Shown: positions 16,018 through 24,199, counted from the stretch's first letter. The stretch is DNA of 52,469 nucleotides from Clostridia bacterium (GCA_017619735.1 JAFZRT010000038.1:1-52469); one strand, 5' to 3'. The notes: generated from the sequence alone by a model not told the origin. Translations and numbers: made by a program.

Positions 16018-18444
16018 TCACTGCGTGACGTTGAGCAGGAAGTTGTACAGATACGATATGTCGAGCGAGCTGACCGCGCCGCTGCCGTCGAGATCGGCGT
16101 TTATCATGCCCTGCTCCGTGAGCGTGCACGCGTGCACTATGAATCCCGCGAGCGCGGAGACGTCCTCGAAATCGACGGAGCCGTCGCAGTTGACGTCGCC
16201 GAGGCGGTTCGTGCCGATATGCACCTGCTCATAGAGGGCGGTGACGGTGATATCCTGCGTGACGCAGGAATAATCGCCGTCCCAGCCGATGAATGTGTAG
16301 CCGTCGCGCTCCGGGGGCTCGGGCGCGGTCGCCGCGCCGCCCGCCTCCACGCGCTGTTCGAGTATGAGACTGCCGTCCCAGTCGACGAACCTGACCGTGA
16401 AGCCCGGTATCATCGGGATCGCCTCGTCTATGGTCTGCGCGGCGAACGCCTCGTTTTCGAACACGGCCGTCCAGCGGCCGAGGCCCTCCGCGTACAGCGT
16501 CGGCGGTATGACGATCTCATAAACTGCCCCGGCTGTCTCGGTCTCGATATGCTCCGCGTCGCGCGCGCAGGTCCTTGCCGCGGTGCAGGAGGCATGATCC
16601 TCCGACCAGCTGTATTCGGGCTCGCCCCAGGAGTGTCCGAGCGCGGGGATCGTCACGTTCTTCTGATAATCGTCGTAGAAGTCGGCGTTCGCCTCGCTGC
16701 AGAGGCAGTACCGGTAACCGAGGCCGTCCTCTGTGCAGGTCGGCTCGTGCCCCTCATAGGGGACGTATGTGTACGCGTGGGTGTGTACGGGCCGCCCGCC
16801 CGCCTCGTTTTCGGCGGTGTAGTACTTCATCGTGGAAAAGCGCGCGCCGGGATCGCCCGCGGCGTTTATCTGCGCCTGTATGACGGAGTAGGTGTCCATG
16901 AAATGCGGCTCGGTGAGCTTCGTCGCGTAGGATATGAGGCTCCACTTGTCGAAGTCGAACTTGTCGGCGAGCTTATTGCTCGTGATGAAGGTCGAAGCGC
17001 CGCCGAGGGTCTCCCCGTTGGCGACCGCGACCATGAGCTCTACCAGTACCTGCATGCAGTAGGCGGGCGTCTCGCAGATGCCGTCGTGCCAGTAGCTGTA
17101 CTTTCTGAGGCGCACGGCGTAGCCGTTGTAGCCGCTCTCGGTGGGACCGCCCCAGTTGGTGATGCTCTGCTTTTTGCAGAAGGTGGTGGACTGATGATCC
17201 CCGTTCGTCTCGTCCGCGTGATCGTGCCCGCAGTGGTAGACGTAGACCTCGCGCCAGCCGAGTATCTTTCCGGGGTTGGAGCGGTCGGCGTTTTCGCCCG
17301 TGATGCAGATGAACTTGCCGAGCAGCGTCGTCATGTCGCTCGCGGAGAGGTAGTTGCCGTCGTACTTCGAGCCGGTGGCGGACTGTATCTGGCTCGACCA
17401 CTGGGACGCGTCGACCACGGCCGTCTTTCCGAAGCGGGTGAAGCCCCATTCGACCATGGGCAGCATGGGCACGAAGTCGTTGGCGTTGACGAGGTTGAAT
17501 ATGCAGTCGTATCTTTCGGCCGAGGCCTCGGTATTCGCGGTGTTGTTGGGCGCGGCGTAGGTGTAGGCGAAGACCTCGTTCCCCTCGTCAATGAGGTAGG
17601 AGGCCATGAGGTTGGCGACCGCGGCGCCCCTCGAATGGCCGGTGAGCCAGTATGCGAGGGCCGCTTCGGGCTCGAGCGCGAGCTCCGGAGCGACGTACTC
17701 GTCGAAGTAGTAGGTCTTGAGGTAGTTCAAAAGCCGCGTCGCGCAGACGTCGAAGCCGCGGTGGTTGGTCTTCCTCGTCCAGTCGTCGTTGGACTGGCGG
17801 GGGGATTTGCCCTCCGCGGAATCGTACGCGTCGAAGAAGCGGACGAGATCGCCAACGTGGAAGTTGGAGCTCCACTCCTTCTCGGATTTGGGCTCCGTGC
17901 CGCGGACCCAGATCGCGATTATCTCCTTCGTCTCGCCGGCGTACTCATACAGGCGGTGGCCTATCACCATCTCGCACACGTCGTCGTCGTCATAGCTGTC
18001 GAGCGTGAAGTCCGCGACGTCGGCGAACCCGAACAGCGTCATGAGCTGCATGCCGTCGTACTGCACCGCGGAGCTTTCAACGGTCGGAGCGGACGCGAAG
18101 CGCATGTAGGTCGGGTCGGAATCGCCGGGATCGACGTTGTAGTACGCGAGCGCCGAGCCCATCACGGAGAACGAGGCGAGATCCGGCTGATAGACCGTGC
18201 TGTCCTCAAAGAAATTGCGGAAATCCGCCGTGAAGCTGACGGAAGTGGTGTCGTCATGGCTGCTCTTCATGGCGCCGGTGAACACGTTGACGGTCGGCTG
18301 CGCGTCGTTCGCGTCCGGTATGCCGTCGAAGTCGGAATCGGCCTGGGCGGACGCCGGTAAGAGCGGGCGCCCCGCGGCCAGGCACGGGGAGAGCGCCATA
18401 ATGAGTATCAGTACGATCGAGATCGCCCTTTTGACGGAAAGCAT
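16018..18444 (-). CDS. Secreted class 3 lipase-like protein with InlB repeat and C-terminal dockerin
   Basis: An 808-residue exported protein. Signal peptide residues 1-34. A thrombospondin type 3-like calcium motif (DSDFDGIPDANDAQP, 36-50) follows. The alpha/beta-hydrolase core has the nucleophile elbow GHSRG with Ser271 in a lipase class 3 context (YWLTGHSRGAAVANL) and a plausible catalytic Asp in VNANDFVPMLP. A His could lie in the later HCGHDH segment, but this is not certain. The C-terminal part holds a GHSWGEPEYSWSEDH-type module common in gut Clostridia surface proteins, an InlB/Flg_new repeat (YTFIGWDGDYSC) and a two-repeat dockerin in the last ~62 residues. AAGAGG precedes the ATG. 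It starts 43 bases after pncB with no terminator between, so partial co-transcription is possible. Substrate unknown. Confidence 0.85.
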   Translation of the reverse strand: MLSVKRAISIVLILIMALSPCLAAGRPLLPASAQADSDFDGIPDANDAQPTVNVFTGAMKSSHDDTTSVSFTADFRNFFEDSTVYQPDLASFSVMGSALAYYNVDPGDSDPTYMRFASAPTVESSAVQYDGMQLMTLFGFADVADFTLDSYDDDDVCEMVIGHRLYEYAGETKEIIAIWVRGTEPKSEKEWSSNFHVGDLVRFFDAYDSAEGKSPRQSNDDWTRKTNHRGFDVCATRLLNYLKTYYFDEYVAPELALEPEAALAYWLTGHSRGAAVANLMASYLIDEGNEVFAYTYAAPNNTANTEASAERYDCIFNLVNANDFVPMLPMVEWGFTRFGKTAVVDASQWSSQIQSATGSKYDGNYLSASDMTTLLGKFICITGENADRSNPGKILGWREVYVYHCGHDHADETNGDHQSTTFCKKQSITNWGGPTESGYNGYAVRLRKYSYWHDGICETPAYCMQVLVELMVAVANGETLGGASTFITSNKLADKFDFDKWSLISYATKLTEPHFMDTYSVIQAQINAAGDPGARFSTMKYYTAENEAGGRPVHTHAYTYVPYEGHEPTCTEDGLGYRYCLCSEANADFYDDYQKNVTIPALGHSWGEPEYSWSEDHASCTAARTCARDAEHIETETAGAVYEIVIPPTLYAEGLGRWTAVFENEAFAAQTIDEAIPMIPGFTVRFVDWDGSLILEQRVEAGGAATAPEPPERDGYTFIGWDGDYSCVTQDITVTALYEQVHIGTNRLGDVNCDGSVDFEDVSALAGFIVHACTLTEQGMINADLDGSGAVSSLDISYLYNFLLNVTQ

Positions 18445-18487
18445 GCTTTACCTCTTTTCCTCGGGTCGTAAGGGTGTTTGGGGAGCG

Positions 18488-19693
18488 TCAGATGCCGTCG
18501 TTCTTCTGCCTGTCGAGGCGGAACGCGACGGAGCGTTTGAGGTAGGTCAGGTATTCGTCGTCGCGGCACATGGCCTTGCCGGGAGCGTCGGAGAGCTTCG
18601 CGACGGGCCTGTCGTTGACGTACTGGAGCTTTATCACGATGTTGAGGGCCTCCTCCTTCGTGTCGTTCGAGCAGAAGGTGCCGATGCCGAAGGAGACCTT
18701 CGTCTTGTCCTTGAAGTAGTTGTAGAGCTTTTCCGCCCTGTCGAAATCGAGGCTGTCGCTGAAGAGGAGGAGCTTCGTCTTCGGGTCGACGCCGTATTTC
18801 CTGTAGTGCTCGATGATCATCTCGCCCCATTTGTACGGGTCGCCGGAGTCGTGGCGGACGCCGTTGTAGTTGTTCACCATGGAGCGGTTGAAGTCCTTCA
18901 GGAAGAGCTCGGTGGTGATGGTGTCGGTGAGCGCCGTTCCGTTATCGCCCTTGTACTCGTCGTACCAGTCCTGCATCGCGTAGTGGTTGGTGTAGGCGAG
19001 TGGTATCTCGTCGATGCCCTGGTACATCTGCACGTACTCGTGCGCGTAGGTGCCGATGGGCGTCAGGTGATACTTCATCGCGAGGTAGACGTTCGACGTG
19101 CCGACGCAGTTCTTCGTCTCTGTCGCGAAGCGCCTCACGACCTCGTCCTCCCACTCGCGGGAGAGCCTTCTCCTGCAGCCGAACTCTGCGAAGCTGAACG
19201 TGTAAGTCCCGTTGTTGAAGGCCTCTATCTTCCGGTCGAGGCGCTCCTTGGCGGAGGCGGCGAGCTCGTCGTAGTCGTACGCCATGCGGAAATAGACCTC
19301 GTTGATTATCTCGAGTAGGTATATCTCGAACTGCATTGCCGAGAAGAGCGGGCCGTCCACGACCACGGTGAGGCCGCACTTGTCGCCGCGCCCGACCTTC
19401 ACGTAGTCGCGGATGGGGTGCCAGAGGCGCAGGAACTCGACGTAGTCGTTCTTGATGAAGCGGATGGAGCGGAGATAATCGAGCTCCTCCTTTTTGAAGC
19501 GGAGGCGGCACAGATGGTCTACCTGGGCCTCTATCTCCTCCACCATCTCATCCGTGAAGACCACTCCCTCGTTGCGGCACTTGAAATAGTACTGGCCGCA
19601 CAGGTCGGTGTGCTTGTGGAATATGACCTGGTCCATGTTGAACTTGTAAAGGTCGGTGTCCAGAAGTGATACGACGATCGGTTCAAGCTTCAT
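18488..19693 (-). CDS. pncB: Nicotinate phosphoribosyltransferase
   Basis: A 401-residue NAPRTase: nicotinate + PRPP + ATP gives nicotinate mononucleotide, the entry step of the Preiss-Handler NAD salvage route. Family features are the N-terminal SLLDTDLYKFNMDQ, SFAEFGCRRR, TPIGTYAHEY, the catalytic loop VRHDSGDPYKW and LLLFSDSLDFDRA, ending with the phosphate loop FGIGTFCSND. I place the start at ATG 19693, since MKLEPIVVSLLDTD matches the usual family N-terminus. The in-frame ATG at 19738 overlaps the stop of the ferredoxin-like gene (ATGA) and would add 15 odd residues encoded by the ribosome site AAAGGAGG and a hairpin. That site is 34 bases from 19693 with a perfect 8-bp hairpin between, which may bring it into range. 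Confidence 0.92.
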   Translation of the reverse strand: MKLEPIVVSLLDTDLYKFNMDQVIFHKHTDLCGQYYFKCRNEGVVFTDEMVEEIEAQVDHLCRLRFKKEELDYLRSIRFIKNDYVEFLRLWHPIRDYVKVGRGDKCGLTVVVDGPLFSAMQFEIYLLEIINEVYFRMAYDYDELAASAKERLDRKIEAFNNGTYTFSFAEFGCRRRLSREWEDEVVRRFATETKNCVGTSNVYLAMKYHLTPIGTYAHEYVQMYQGIDEIPLAYTNHYAMQDWYDEYKGDNGTALTDTITTELFLKDFNRSMVNNYNGVRHDSGDPYKWGEMIIEHYRKYGVDPKTKLLLFSDSLDFDRAEKLYNYFKDKTKVSFGIGTFCSNDTKEEALNIVIKLQYVNDRPVAKLSDAPGKAMCRDDEYLTYLKRSVAFRLDRQKNDGI

Positions 19694-19707
19694 TTTCGCA
19701 ATACTTC

Positions 19708-19728
19708 GACCCCGCCCGGAGCGGGGTC
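19708..19728 (-). promoter_or_regulatory. Hairpin between ribosome site and start codon of pncB
   Basis: GACCCCGC (19708-19715) pairs perfectly with GCGGGGTC (19721-19728) around a five-base loop. The minus-strand ribosome site AAAGGAGG (19735-19728) ends at the stem base, and ATG 19693 lies 14 bases beyond it. It could shorten the effective spacing, hide the end of the ribosome site, or attenuate. There is no T tract, so it is not a plain terminator. Confidence 0.55.
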
Positions 19729-19734
19729 CTCCTT

Positions 19735-20139
19735 TCATTTAAGTAGATCGGACATGCTTACGGCGGCCCTTACGAGGGCGTGCCGGGTATTGGGTCTCAG
19801 GGGGATCGTCTGCAGCACGCGCGCCGGGAGCGGCCCGCCGCCCCCGAGGGGATGAACGGTCACGCCGGCGCCTATCTCCGGCAGCTCCCCGTCGAAGGGG
19901 TATGTCAGCTCGGCGGAGCCGTCCCCCCTGTCCCGCACGAGGCGTATCGCGCTGTCGGGGCAGGCGGCGGCGCAGCCCCCGCAGCCGACGCATTTATCCG
20001 GGTCGGAATACGGGGCTCCGTCCGCGGCGGAGACCGCGAGGAACGGGCATACCTCGATGCAGATGCGGCAGTCCGTGCGGGAGCAGCCGATGACGGCGGC
20101 CCTTCCGCGCTTCAGTCTTTCGGGAGAGGGCGTTTTCAT
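19735..20139 (-). CDS. Two-cluster 4Fe-4S ferredoxin-like protein
   Basis: A 134-residue protein. The N-terminal half has eight Cys in two groups: Cys19, 24, 27, 31 in CSRTDCRICIEVCP and Cys50, 53, 56, 60 in CVGCGGCAAACP. The second is a textbook CX2CX2CX3CP box; the first has CX4C in place of CX2C. The C-terminal half (about 70-134) is not ferredoxin-like, and I do not recognise it. Probable role: electron transfer or a small redox subunit. ATG 20139 follows AGGAGGTG; an upstream in-frame start has no ribosome site. The stop overlaps a potential pncB start by ATGA, so the pair is one operon. That suggests a link to nicotinate or NAD metabolism, but this is inference from position only. Confidence 0.8.
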   Translation of the reverse strand: MKTPSPERLKRGRAAVIGCSRTDCRICIEVCPFLAVSAADGAPYSDPDKCVGCGGCAAACPDSAIRLVRDRGDGSAELTYPFDGELPEIGAGVTVHPLGGGGPLPARVLQTIPLRPNTRHALVRAAVSMSDLLK

Positions 20140-20166
20140 TTGCGGCTCACCTCCTCGTTTTTCTAT

Positions 20167-20175
20167 ATGATACCA
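20167..20175 (-). promoter_or_regulatory. Possible extended -10 for the ferredoxin-like gene and pncB
   Basis: Minus strand TGGTATCAT is an extended -10-like element about 30 bases before the ATG. No good -35 is present at 16-18 bases, so this is tentative. Confidence 0.35.
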
Positions 20176-20214
20176 CGTTTCGCGCCGGAAAGCCATATAA
20201 AAAATGCCGCCTCG

Positions 20215-20243
20215 TTGACTGGAGCGGCGCAAAATGATACAAT
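20215..20243 (+). promoter_or_regulatory. sigmaA promoter of the glycosyltransferase gene
   Basis: -35 TTGACT (20215-20220), 17-base spacer, -10 TACAAT (20238-20243). The start near 20250 leaves a leader of about 27 nt, excluding the in-frame ATG at 20262 as a well-placed start. Confidence 0.82.
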
Positions 20244-20276
20244 AATGAAAAATACGTCCCGATGCGGAGGTTGTTT

Positions 20277-21203
20277 ATGGACAAAATGCTCTCTCTCATA
20301 GTCCCCGTCTACAACGAGGAGGAGGTGCTGCCCGAATCGTTCCGGCAGATGGACGCCGAGATGAAGAAGATCGGCTACCCCTACGAGATAATCTACGTCA
20401 ACGACGGCAGCCGCGACGGCTCCATGAGGATACTTCGGAGCATCGCCGCCGAAAACCCGCAGGTCAAGGTGCGCTCCTTCTCGAGGAACTTCGGGCACCA
20501 GACCGCCGTCACCTGCGGCATGGACGCGGCGAAGGGCGACGCGCTCATCATAATCGACGTCGACCTGCAGGACCCGCCCGAGGTGATCGCCGACATGGTC
20601 AAAGCGTGGGAGAACGGCGCGGACATCGCGTACGGCAAGCGCCTTAAAAGAAAGGGCGAAACGATATTCAAGAAGGTCACGGCCTTCGCCTATTACCGCG
20701 TGCTGAAGGCGATGAGCGCCTCCGCGATACCCCTCGACACGGGCGATTTCCGCCTTATCGACAGGAAGGTCGCCGACGTCTTCCTCAAAATGCGCGAGCA
20801 TAACAGGTTCCTGCGCGGCATGAGCGGCTGGATGGGCTTCGAGGCCGTCCCCGTCGAATACGTCAGGAACGAGCGCTACGCCGGCAAGACCAAGTACACG
20901 CTCAAAAAGATGCTCCGCCTCGCGACGGACGGCATAGTCGGCTTCTCCGACAGGCCGCTCACGCTCTGCGGCGAGTTCGGCATAGGCCTGCTCGTGCTGA
21001 CTTTCCTCGGCCTCGCGGCGCTCATAGTGCTCGCCTGCTGCAGGGTCGCCTTCCCCGCATGGCTCTGGGCGGTATGCGGGCTCGTCGCGCTCAACGCGGT
21101 GACGCTGCTCTTCATGAGCCTGCAGGGTATGTACATGAACCGCATGTACGACGAGCTGAAGGACAGGCCGCTGTACATAGTCGCCGAAGAGCTCAACATG
21201 TGA
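20277..21203 (+). CDS. Family 2 glycosyltransferase, membrane-anchored (GtrB/CsbB/DPM-like)
   Basis: A 308-residue GT2 enzyme. The nucleotide-sugar fold shows LIVPVYNEEE (7-16), VNDGSRDGS (41-49), NFGHQTAVTCGMDAAKGD and the metal-binding IDVDLQDPPE (93-102). The acceptor-side motif RYAGKTKYTLKKM (200-212) is typical of polyprenyl-phosphate transferases. Two membrane helices lie at about 229-254 and 260-282. Such enzymes move a hexose from UDP- or GDP-sugar to undecaprenyl phosphate for wall or teichoic acid decoration. Donor and acceptor cannot be told from sequence. ATG 20277 follows CGGAGG by six bases; it is monocistronic, with promoter 20215-20243 and terminator 21224-21248. Confidence 0.9.
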   Translation: MDKMLSLIVPVYNEEEVLPESFRQMDAEMKKIGYPYEIIYVNDGSRDGSMRILRSIAAENPQVKVRSFSRNFGHQTAVTCGMDAAKGDALIIIDVDLQDPPEVIADMVKAWENGADIAYGKRLKRKGETIFKKVTAFAYYRVLKAMSASAIPLDTGDFRLIDRKVADVFLKMREHNRFLRGMSGWMGFEAVPVEYVRNERYAGKTKYTLKKMLRLATDGIVGFSDRPLTLCGEFGIGLLVLTFLGLAALIVLACCRVAFPAWLWAVCGLVALNAVTLLFMSLQGMYMNRMYDELKDRPLYIVAEELNM

Positions 21204-21223
21204 TCATCCGACAAAAAAGCATC

Positions 21224-21248
21224 GGGATCCCGCCTCGGGCGGGATCCC
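21224..21248 (+). terminator. Terminator after the glycosyltransferase gene
   Basis: GGGATCCCGCC (21224-21234) pairs with GGCGGGATCCC (21238-21248), followed by eight T. On the minus strand a T run also follows at a short distance, so it may stop spoIIP too. Confidence 0.93.
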
Positions 21249-21258
21249 TTTTTTTTGC

Positions 21259-22248
21259 CTATCCCCCGCCTGCCGCGAGCTCGCTTATGGCCCTGGCGAG
21301 GTACTTCATGGAGTTCTTCGCCTGCTCGAGGGTGTTGGCGTTGTGGCCGACCTCGACGAGGAGGCATTTGTCCGAGACCTGCTGATTGTACTTGCCGGAT
21401 TTCACGCGGACGCTGCGCATGAAGCGGTCGTTGTAGGAGAGCAGCGTCTCCGTCAGCCGCAGCGCGAGGGCGTAGTTCGATTCGAAATCGGGCATGTCGT
21501 GCTCCGTGTCGCTTTCCTCCGGCGCGAACTGCGAGCTCTTGCCGCTCTTGCCCGTGCCCACTACGAACATCATGCGCGCGCATTCGAGCCCGTCCACCGT
21601 GACGAAGTCCTTTTCAAAGCCCGTGTCGTCAACGCCGTCGCGGTGGAGGTCGATGAACATCTCGAGCGAGGGGTACATCCGCTTGTAATACCGCATGGTC
21701 TCCAGCGAGCGCGAATAGGCGGAGGTGAGGAGCGGCTTTTCGTGGCGCTCGCACGCGTGTATCGCGTAAATGCCGTACTCCTCCCGCAGTATACGGCAGA
21801 GCTCCTCCCCCACGGCGAGCACGTTATGCTCCGCGTCCTCCGTGCGGCAGCTGCCGCTGGCCTCGTAGACGTCGGTCTCCGTCATACGGTAGGCCTCCGT
21901 GTCGTGCGTGTGGTAGACGAGTATCTTCGGCCCGCCGCCCGTATTGTCGAGACTGCCCGCGGGCTGAAGGCCCATGAGCTTTATCACGACCTCCGGGCCG
22001 ACGTCCTTATCGACCTCGGCAAGGCGTATCCAGAGCGAGGGATCGGGCGTCGGCCCGGCCTCCTTCGAACGCGCGGGGCCGTTCGCCTCCGCTATTGCCG
22101 TGACGTTCGCGGCGACCTCCCCCGGCAGCGCTCCCCGAAGGAGCAGCGTGAGCATTATGAATACCGCCGCGAGGAGCGCCGAGGCCCTTTCGGCCGCGAT
22201 CTTTATCTCCCGCGGGGCGATATTTCCCTTGATACGCGGCGTGAACAA
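21259..22248 (-). CDS. spoIIP: Stage II sporulation protein P (peptidoglycan hydrolase of engulfment)
   Basis: A 329-residue SpoIIP. With SpoIID and SpoIIM it removes septal peptidoglycan during engulfment, acting as amidase and endopeptidase, tethered to the mother-cell membrane. A single membrane helix lies at about 20-38, then a Pro/Glu-rich linker. The catalytic domain has zinc-ligand motifs VYHTHDTEAY (His113, His115, Glu118), FIDLHRDG (His202) and LLVEVGHNANTLEQA (Glu299). The start is TTG 22248, backed by AGGGAGG eight bases upstream; there is no in-frame ATG in a better place. A sigmaE-like promoter precedes it. This is the clearest evidence in the window for an endospore former. Confidence 0.94.
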   Translation of the reverse strand: MFTPRIKGNIAPREIKIAAERASALLAAVFIMLTLLLRGALPGEVAANVTAIAEANGPARSKEAGPTPDPSLWIRLAEVDKDVGPEVVIKLMGLQPAGSLDNTGGGPKILVYHTHDTEAYRMTETDVYEASGSCRTEDAEHNVLAVGEELCRILREEYGIYAIHACERHEKPLLTSAYSRSLETMRYYKRMYPSLEMFIDLHRDGVDDTGFEKDFVTVDGLECARMMFVVGTGKSGKSSQFAPEESDTEHDMPDFESNYALALRLTETLLSYNDRFMRSVRVKSGKYNQQVSDKCLLVEVGHNANTLEQAKNSMKYLARAISELAAGGG

Positions 22249-22285
22249 TCCGCCCGCCTCCCTTCATTTGTGCATATCATTCTAT

Positions 22286-22315
22286 ACTGTATGCCCGTCC
22301 GTCCCGCCGTATGAC
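22286..22315 (-). promoter_or_regulatory. sigmaE-like promoter of spoIIP
   Basis: Minus strand -10 CATACAGT (22293-22286) matches seven of eight bases of the Bacillus sigmaE consensus CATACAAT; a -35 GTCATAC (22315-22309) with the core ATA lies 15 bases upstream. The leader would be about 30 nt. Confidence 0.55.
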
Positions 22316-22326
22316 TCCCGTTTTCG

Positions 22327-22369
22327 GAAAAAAAGCTCGAAATACTGCCCGTGCGGCGAAAAAAAGCTC
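22327..22369. repeat. Phased direct repeat GAAAAAAAGCTC upstream of the M24 peptidase promoter
   Basis: The 12-mer GAAAAAAAGCTC occurs at 22327-22338 and 22358-22369, 31 bases apart (about three helical turns). The second copy touches the -35 at 22370. The phased A7 tracts suggest intrinsic curvature or an UP-like element. Confidence 0.5.
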
Positions 22370-22399
22370 TTGTTTACCGCCTTATGCTTGTGTTATAAT
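22370..22399 (+). promoter_or_regulatory. sigmaA promoter of the M24 peptidase gene
   Basis: -35 TTGTTT (22370-22375), 18-base spacer, perfect -10 TATAAT (22394-22399). The start near 22406 leaves a GC-rich leader of almost 100 nt. Confidence 0.7.
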
Positions 22400-22502
22400 A
22401 TTATTTTGTAAAAGGGCGCTCGCGTCCCGCCGCATATTTACGGCGCGCGGGCGGCGAGCCGCGATCCGTGCCGCCCCGCGGCGGCGGAAAGGAGTTCACT
22501 AA

Positions 22503-23573
22503 ATGCTGACAGAAAGATGCGGGAAGCTGATGGACGCGCTCCGCGGGAGCGGCGTCGACGGCGCGATCATCACCTCCGGCACGAACATCCGCTATTTCTC
22601 CAATTTCACGAGCGACGAGGCGGTGCTCATAGTCACCGACGCCCGCCGCGTACTGCTCACCGATTTCCGTTACACGATCCAGGCCAAGGAGCAGTGCGGC
22701 TCCGAGATCGAGATCAGGGAGACCTCCCGCGCCATCGCCGCCGACGAGATCGCGGCGGTGCTTACCGAGATCGGAGTAAAGAGATGCGCCTTTGAGGACG
22801 GGTACCTCACCGTCCGCGCGTTCAACAGCTACAAGGAGCTGCCCGTCGAGCTCGTTCCCATGACGCCGGAGATCGACCGCTGCAGGCTCGTCAAGAACGA
22901 GTACGAGATCGAGTGCATGGCCAAGGCCCAGTCCATCGCCGACGAGGCGTTCGCCGAGCTTCTGACCGTCATCCGCGAGGGCATGACCGAAAAGGAGGTC
23001 GCGAACGAGCTCGACCATCTGCTCCGCAGGCACGGCGCGGACGAGATCTCCTTCGACACGATCATCGGCTCCGGCCCGAACGGCGCGCTCTGCCACGCTC
23101 TCCCCGGTCCGAGAAAGCTCGCGAAGGGCGATCTCGTGGTCATCGACTTCGGCGCGAAGTACCGCGGCTACTGCTCCGACATGACGAGGACCGTCGCGAT
23201 AGGCGAGCCCTCCGACGAGCTCAAAAAGATCTACTCCATCGTCCGCCGTGCGCAGCAGGCCGCGCTGGACGCGCTCCGTCCCAACATGAGCGCACGGGAG
23301 CTCGACGCCATCGCCCGCGACGTTATAACGGCGGAGGGCTACGGCCCCTGCTTCGGGCATTCGCTGGGCCACGGCTTCGGCCTTGACATCCACGAGGCGC
23401 CCTACGCTTCGACCCGTTCGGAAGACGTGCTCGTTCCCGGCTGCACGATAACCGTCGAGCCCGGCATTTACGTCGAGGGTCTGGGCGGCGTCCGCATCGA
23501 GGACGACTGCGTCCTGACCGAGGACGGGTATCTGGACCTCGCCCATACGGCGAAGGACCTCATAATACTGTAA
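22503..23573 (+). CDS. M24 family Xaa-Pro aminopeptidase (PepP/YqhT type)
   Basis: A 356-residue metallopeptidase that removes N-terminal residues preceding proline from peptides in the cytoplasm. The creatinase-like N-terminal domain (about 1-125) precedes the pita-bread fold with all five dimetal ligands: Asp215 (VVIDFGA), Asp226 (YCSDMTRT), His290 (GHSLGHGFGLDIHE), Glu319 (ITVEPGIY) and Glu333 (GGVRIEDD). Length fits the short Firmicutes form. AAAGGAG precedes the ATG. It lies 68 bases before efp, the order also seen in Bacillus (yqhT-efp), where turnover of proline peptides and polyproline translation are neighbours. Confidence 0.94.
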   Translation: MLTERCGKLMDALRGSGVDGAIITSGTNIRYFSNFTSDEAVLIVTDARRVLLTDFRYTIQAKEQCGSEIEIRETSRAIAADEIAAVLTEIGVKRCAFEDGYLTVRAFNSYKELPVELVPMTPEIDRCRLVKNEYEIECMAKAQSIADEAFAELLTVIREGMTEKEVANELDHLLRRHGADEISFDTIIGSGPNGALCHALPGPRKLAKGDLVVIDFGAKYRGYCSDMTRTVAIGEPSDELKKIYSIVRRAQQAALDALRPNMSARELDAIARDVITAEGYGPCFGHSLGHGFGLDIHEAPYASTRSEDVLVPGCTITVEPGIYVEGLGGVRIEDDCVLTEDGYLDLAHTAKDLIIL

Positions 23574-23641
23574 CCTTATGCGGTTTTCGTCCGCTTCGGT
23601 ATCAAGCAACAAAACGATCAATTATTATTTGGAGGTAACTT

Positions 23642-24199
23642 ATGATTTTAGCAGGCGATTTTCGCAAAGGCGTCACCGTTGAGATAGACGGCCAGGTCTG
23701 GTCCATTGCCGATTTCCAGCACGTAAAGCCCGGCAAGGGCGCGGCTTTCGTACGCACCCGTCTCAAGAACGTCATGACCGGCGCCGTTCTCGAAAAGACC
23801 TTCTCCCCCACCGACAAGTACCCTCTCGCCCACATCGAGACCCGCGAGATGCAGTACCTGTACAACGACGGCGATCTTTATATCTTCATGGACGTTGAGA
23901 ACTACGAACAGCTCGAGCTCAACCACGATCAGGTCGAGGACGCCATCAACTTCATCGTCGAGAACATGAACGTCACCATCCGCTTCTACAAGGGCAAGGC
24001 GTTCTCCGTCGCGGCTCCCAACTTTGTCGAGCTGACCATCACCGAATGCGAGCCCGGCGTCCGCGGCGACACCGCGACCAACGTCACCAAGCAGGCGACC
24101 GTCGAGACCGGCTACACCGTGAACGTTCCCCTCTTCGTCAACGAGGGCGACCGCATCCGCATCGACACCCGCACGGGCGAGTACATGGAGCGCTGCTGA
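23642..24199 (+). CDS. efp: Elongation factor P
   Basis: A 185-residue EF-P, which rescues ribosomes stalled at polyproline stretches by binding between P and E sites. The N-terminal KOW-like domain has the modifiable lysine Lys32 in the loop [11 protein letters not shown], the lysine form used by Bacillus-type EF-P. Two OB domains follow, ending in [20 protein letters not shown], a standard C-terminus. A strong GGAGGT precedes the ATG. No EpmA/EpmB genes are visible nearby. The stop codon overlaps the next start (TGATG). Confidence 0.97.
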   Translation: MILAGDFRKGVTVEIDGQVWSIADFQHVKPGKGAAFVRTRLKNVMTGAVLEKTFSPTDKYPLAHIETREMQYLYNDGDLYIFMDVENYEQLELNHDQVEDAINFIVENMNVTIRFYKGKAFSVAAPNFVELTITECEPGVRGDTATNVTKQATVETGYTVNVPLFVNEGDRIRIDTRTGEYMERC

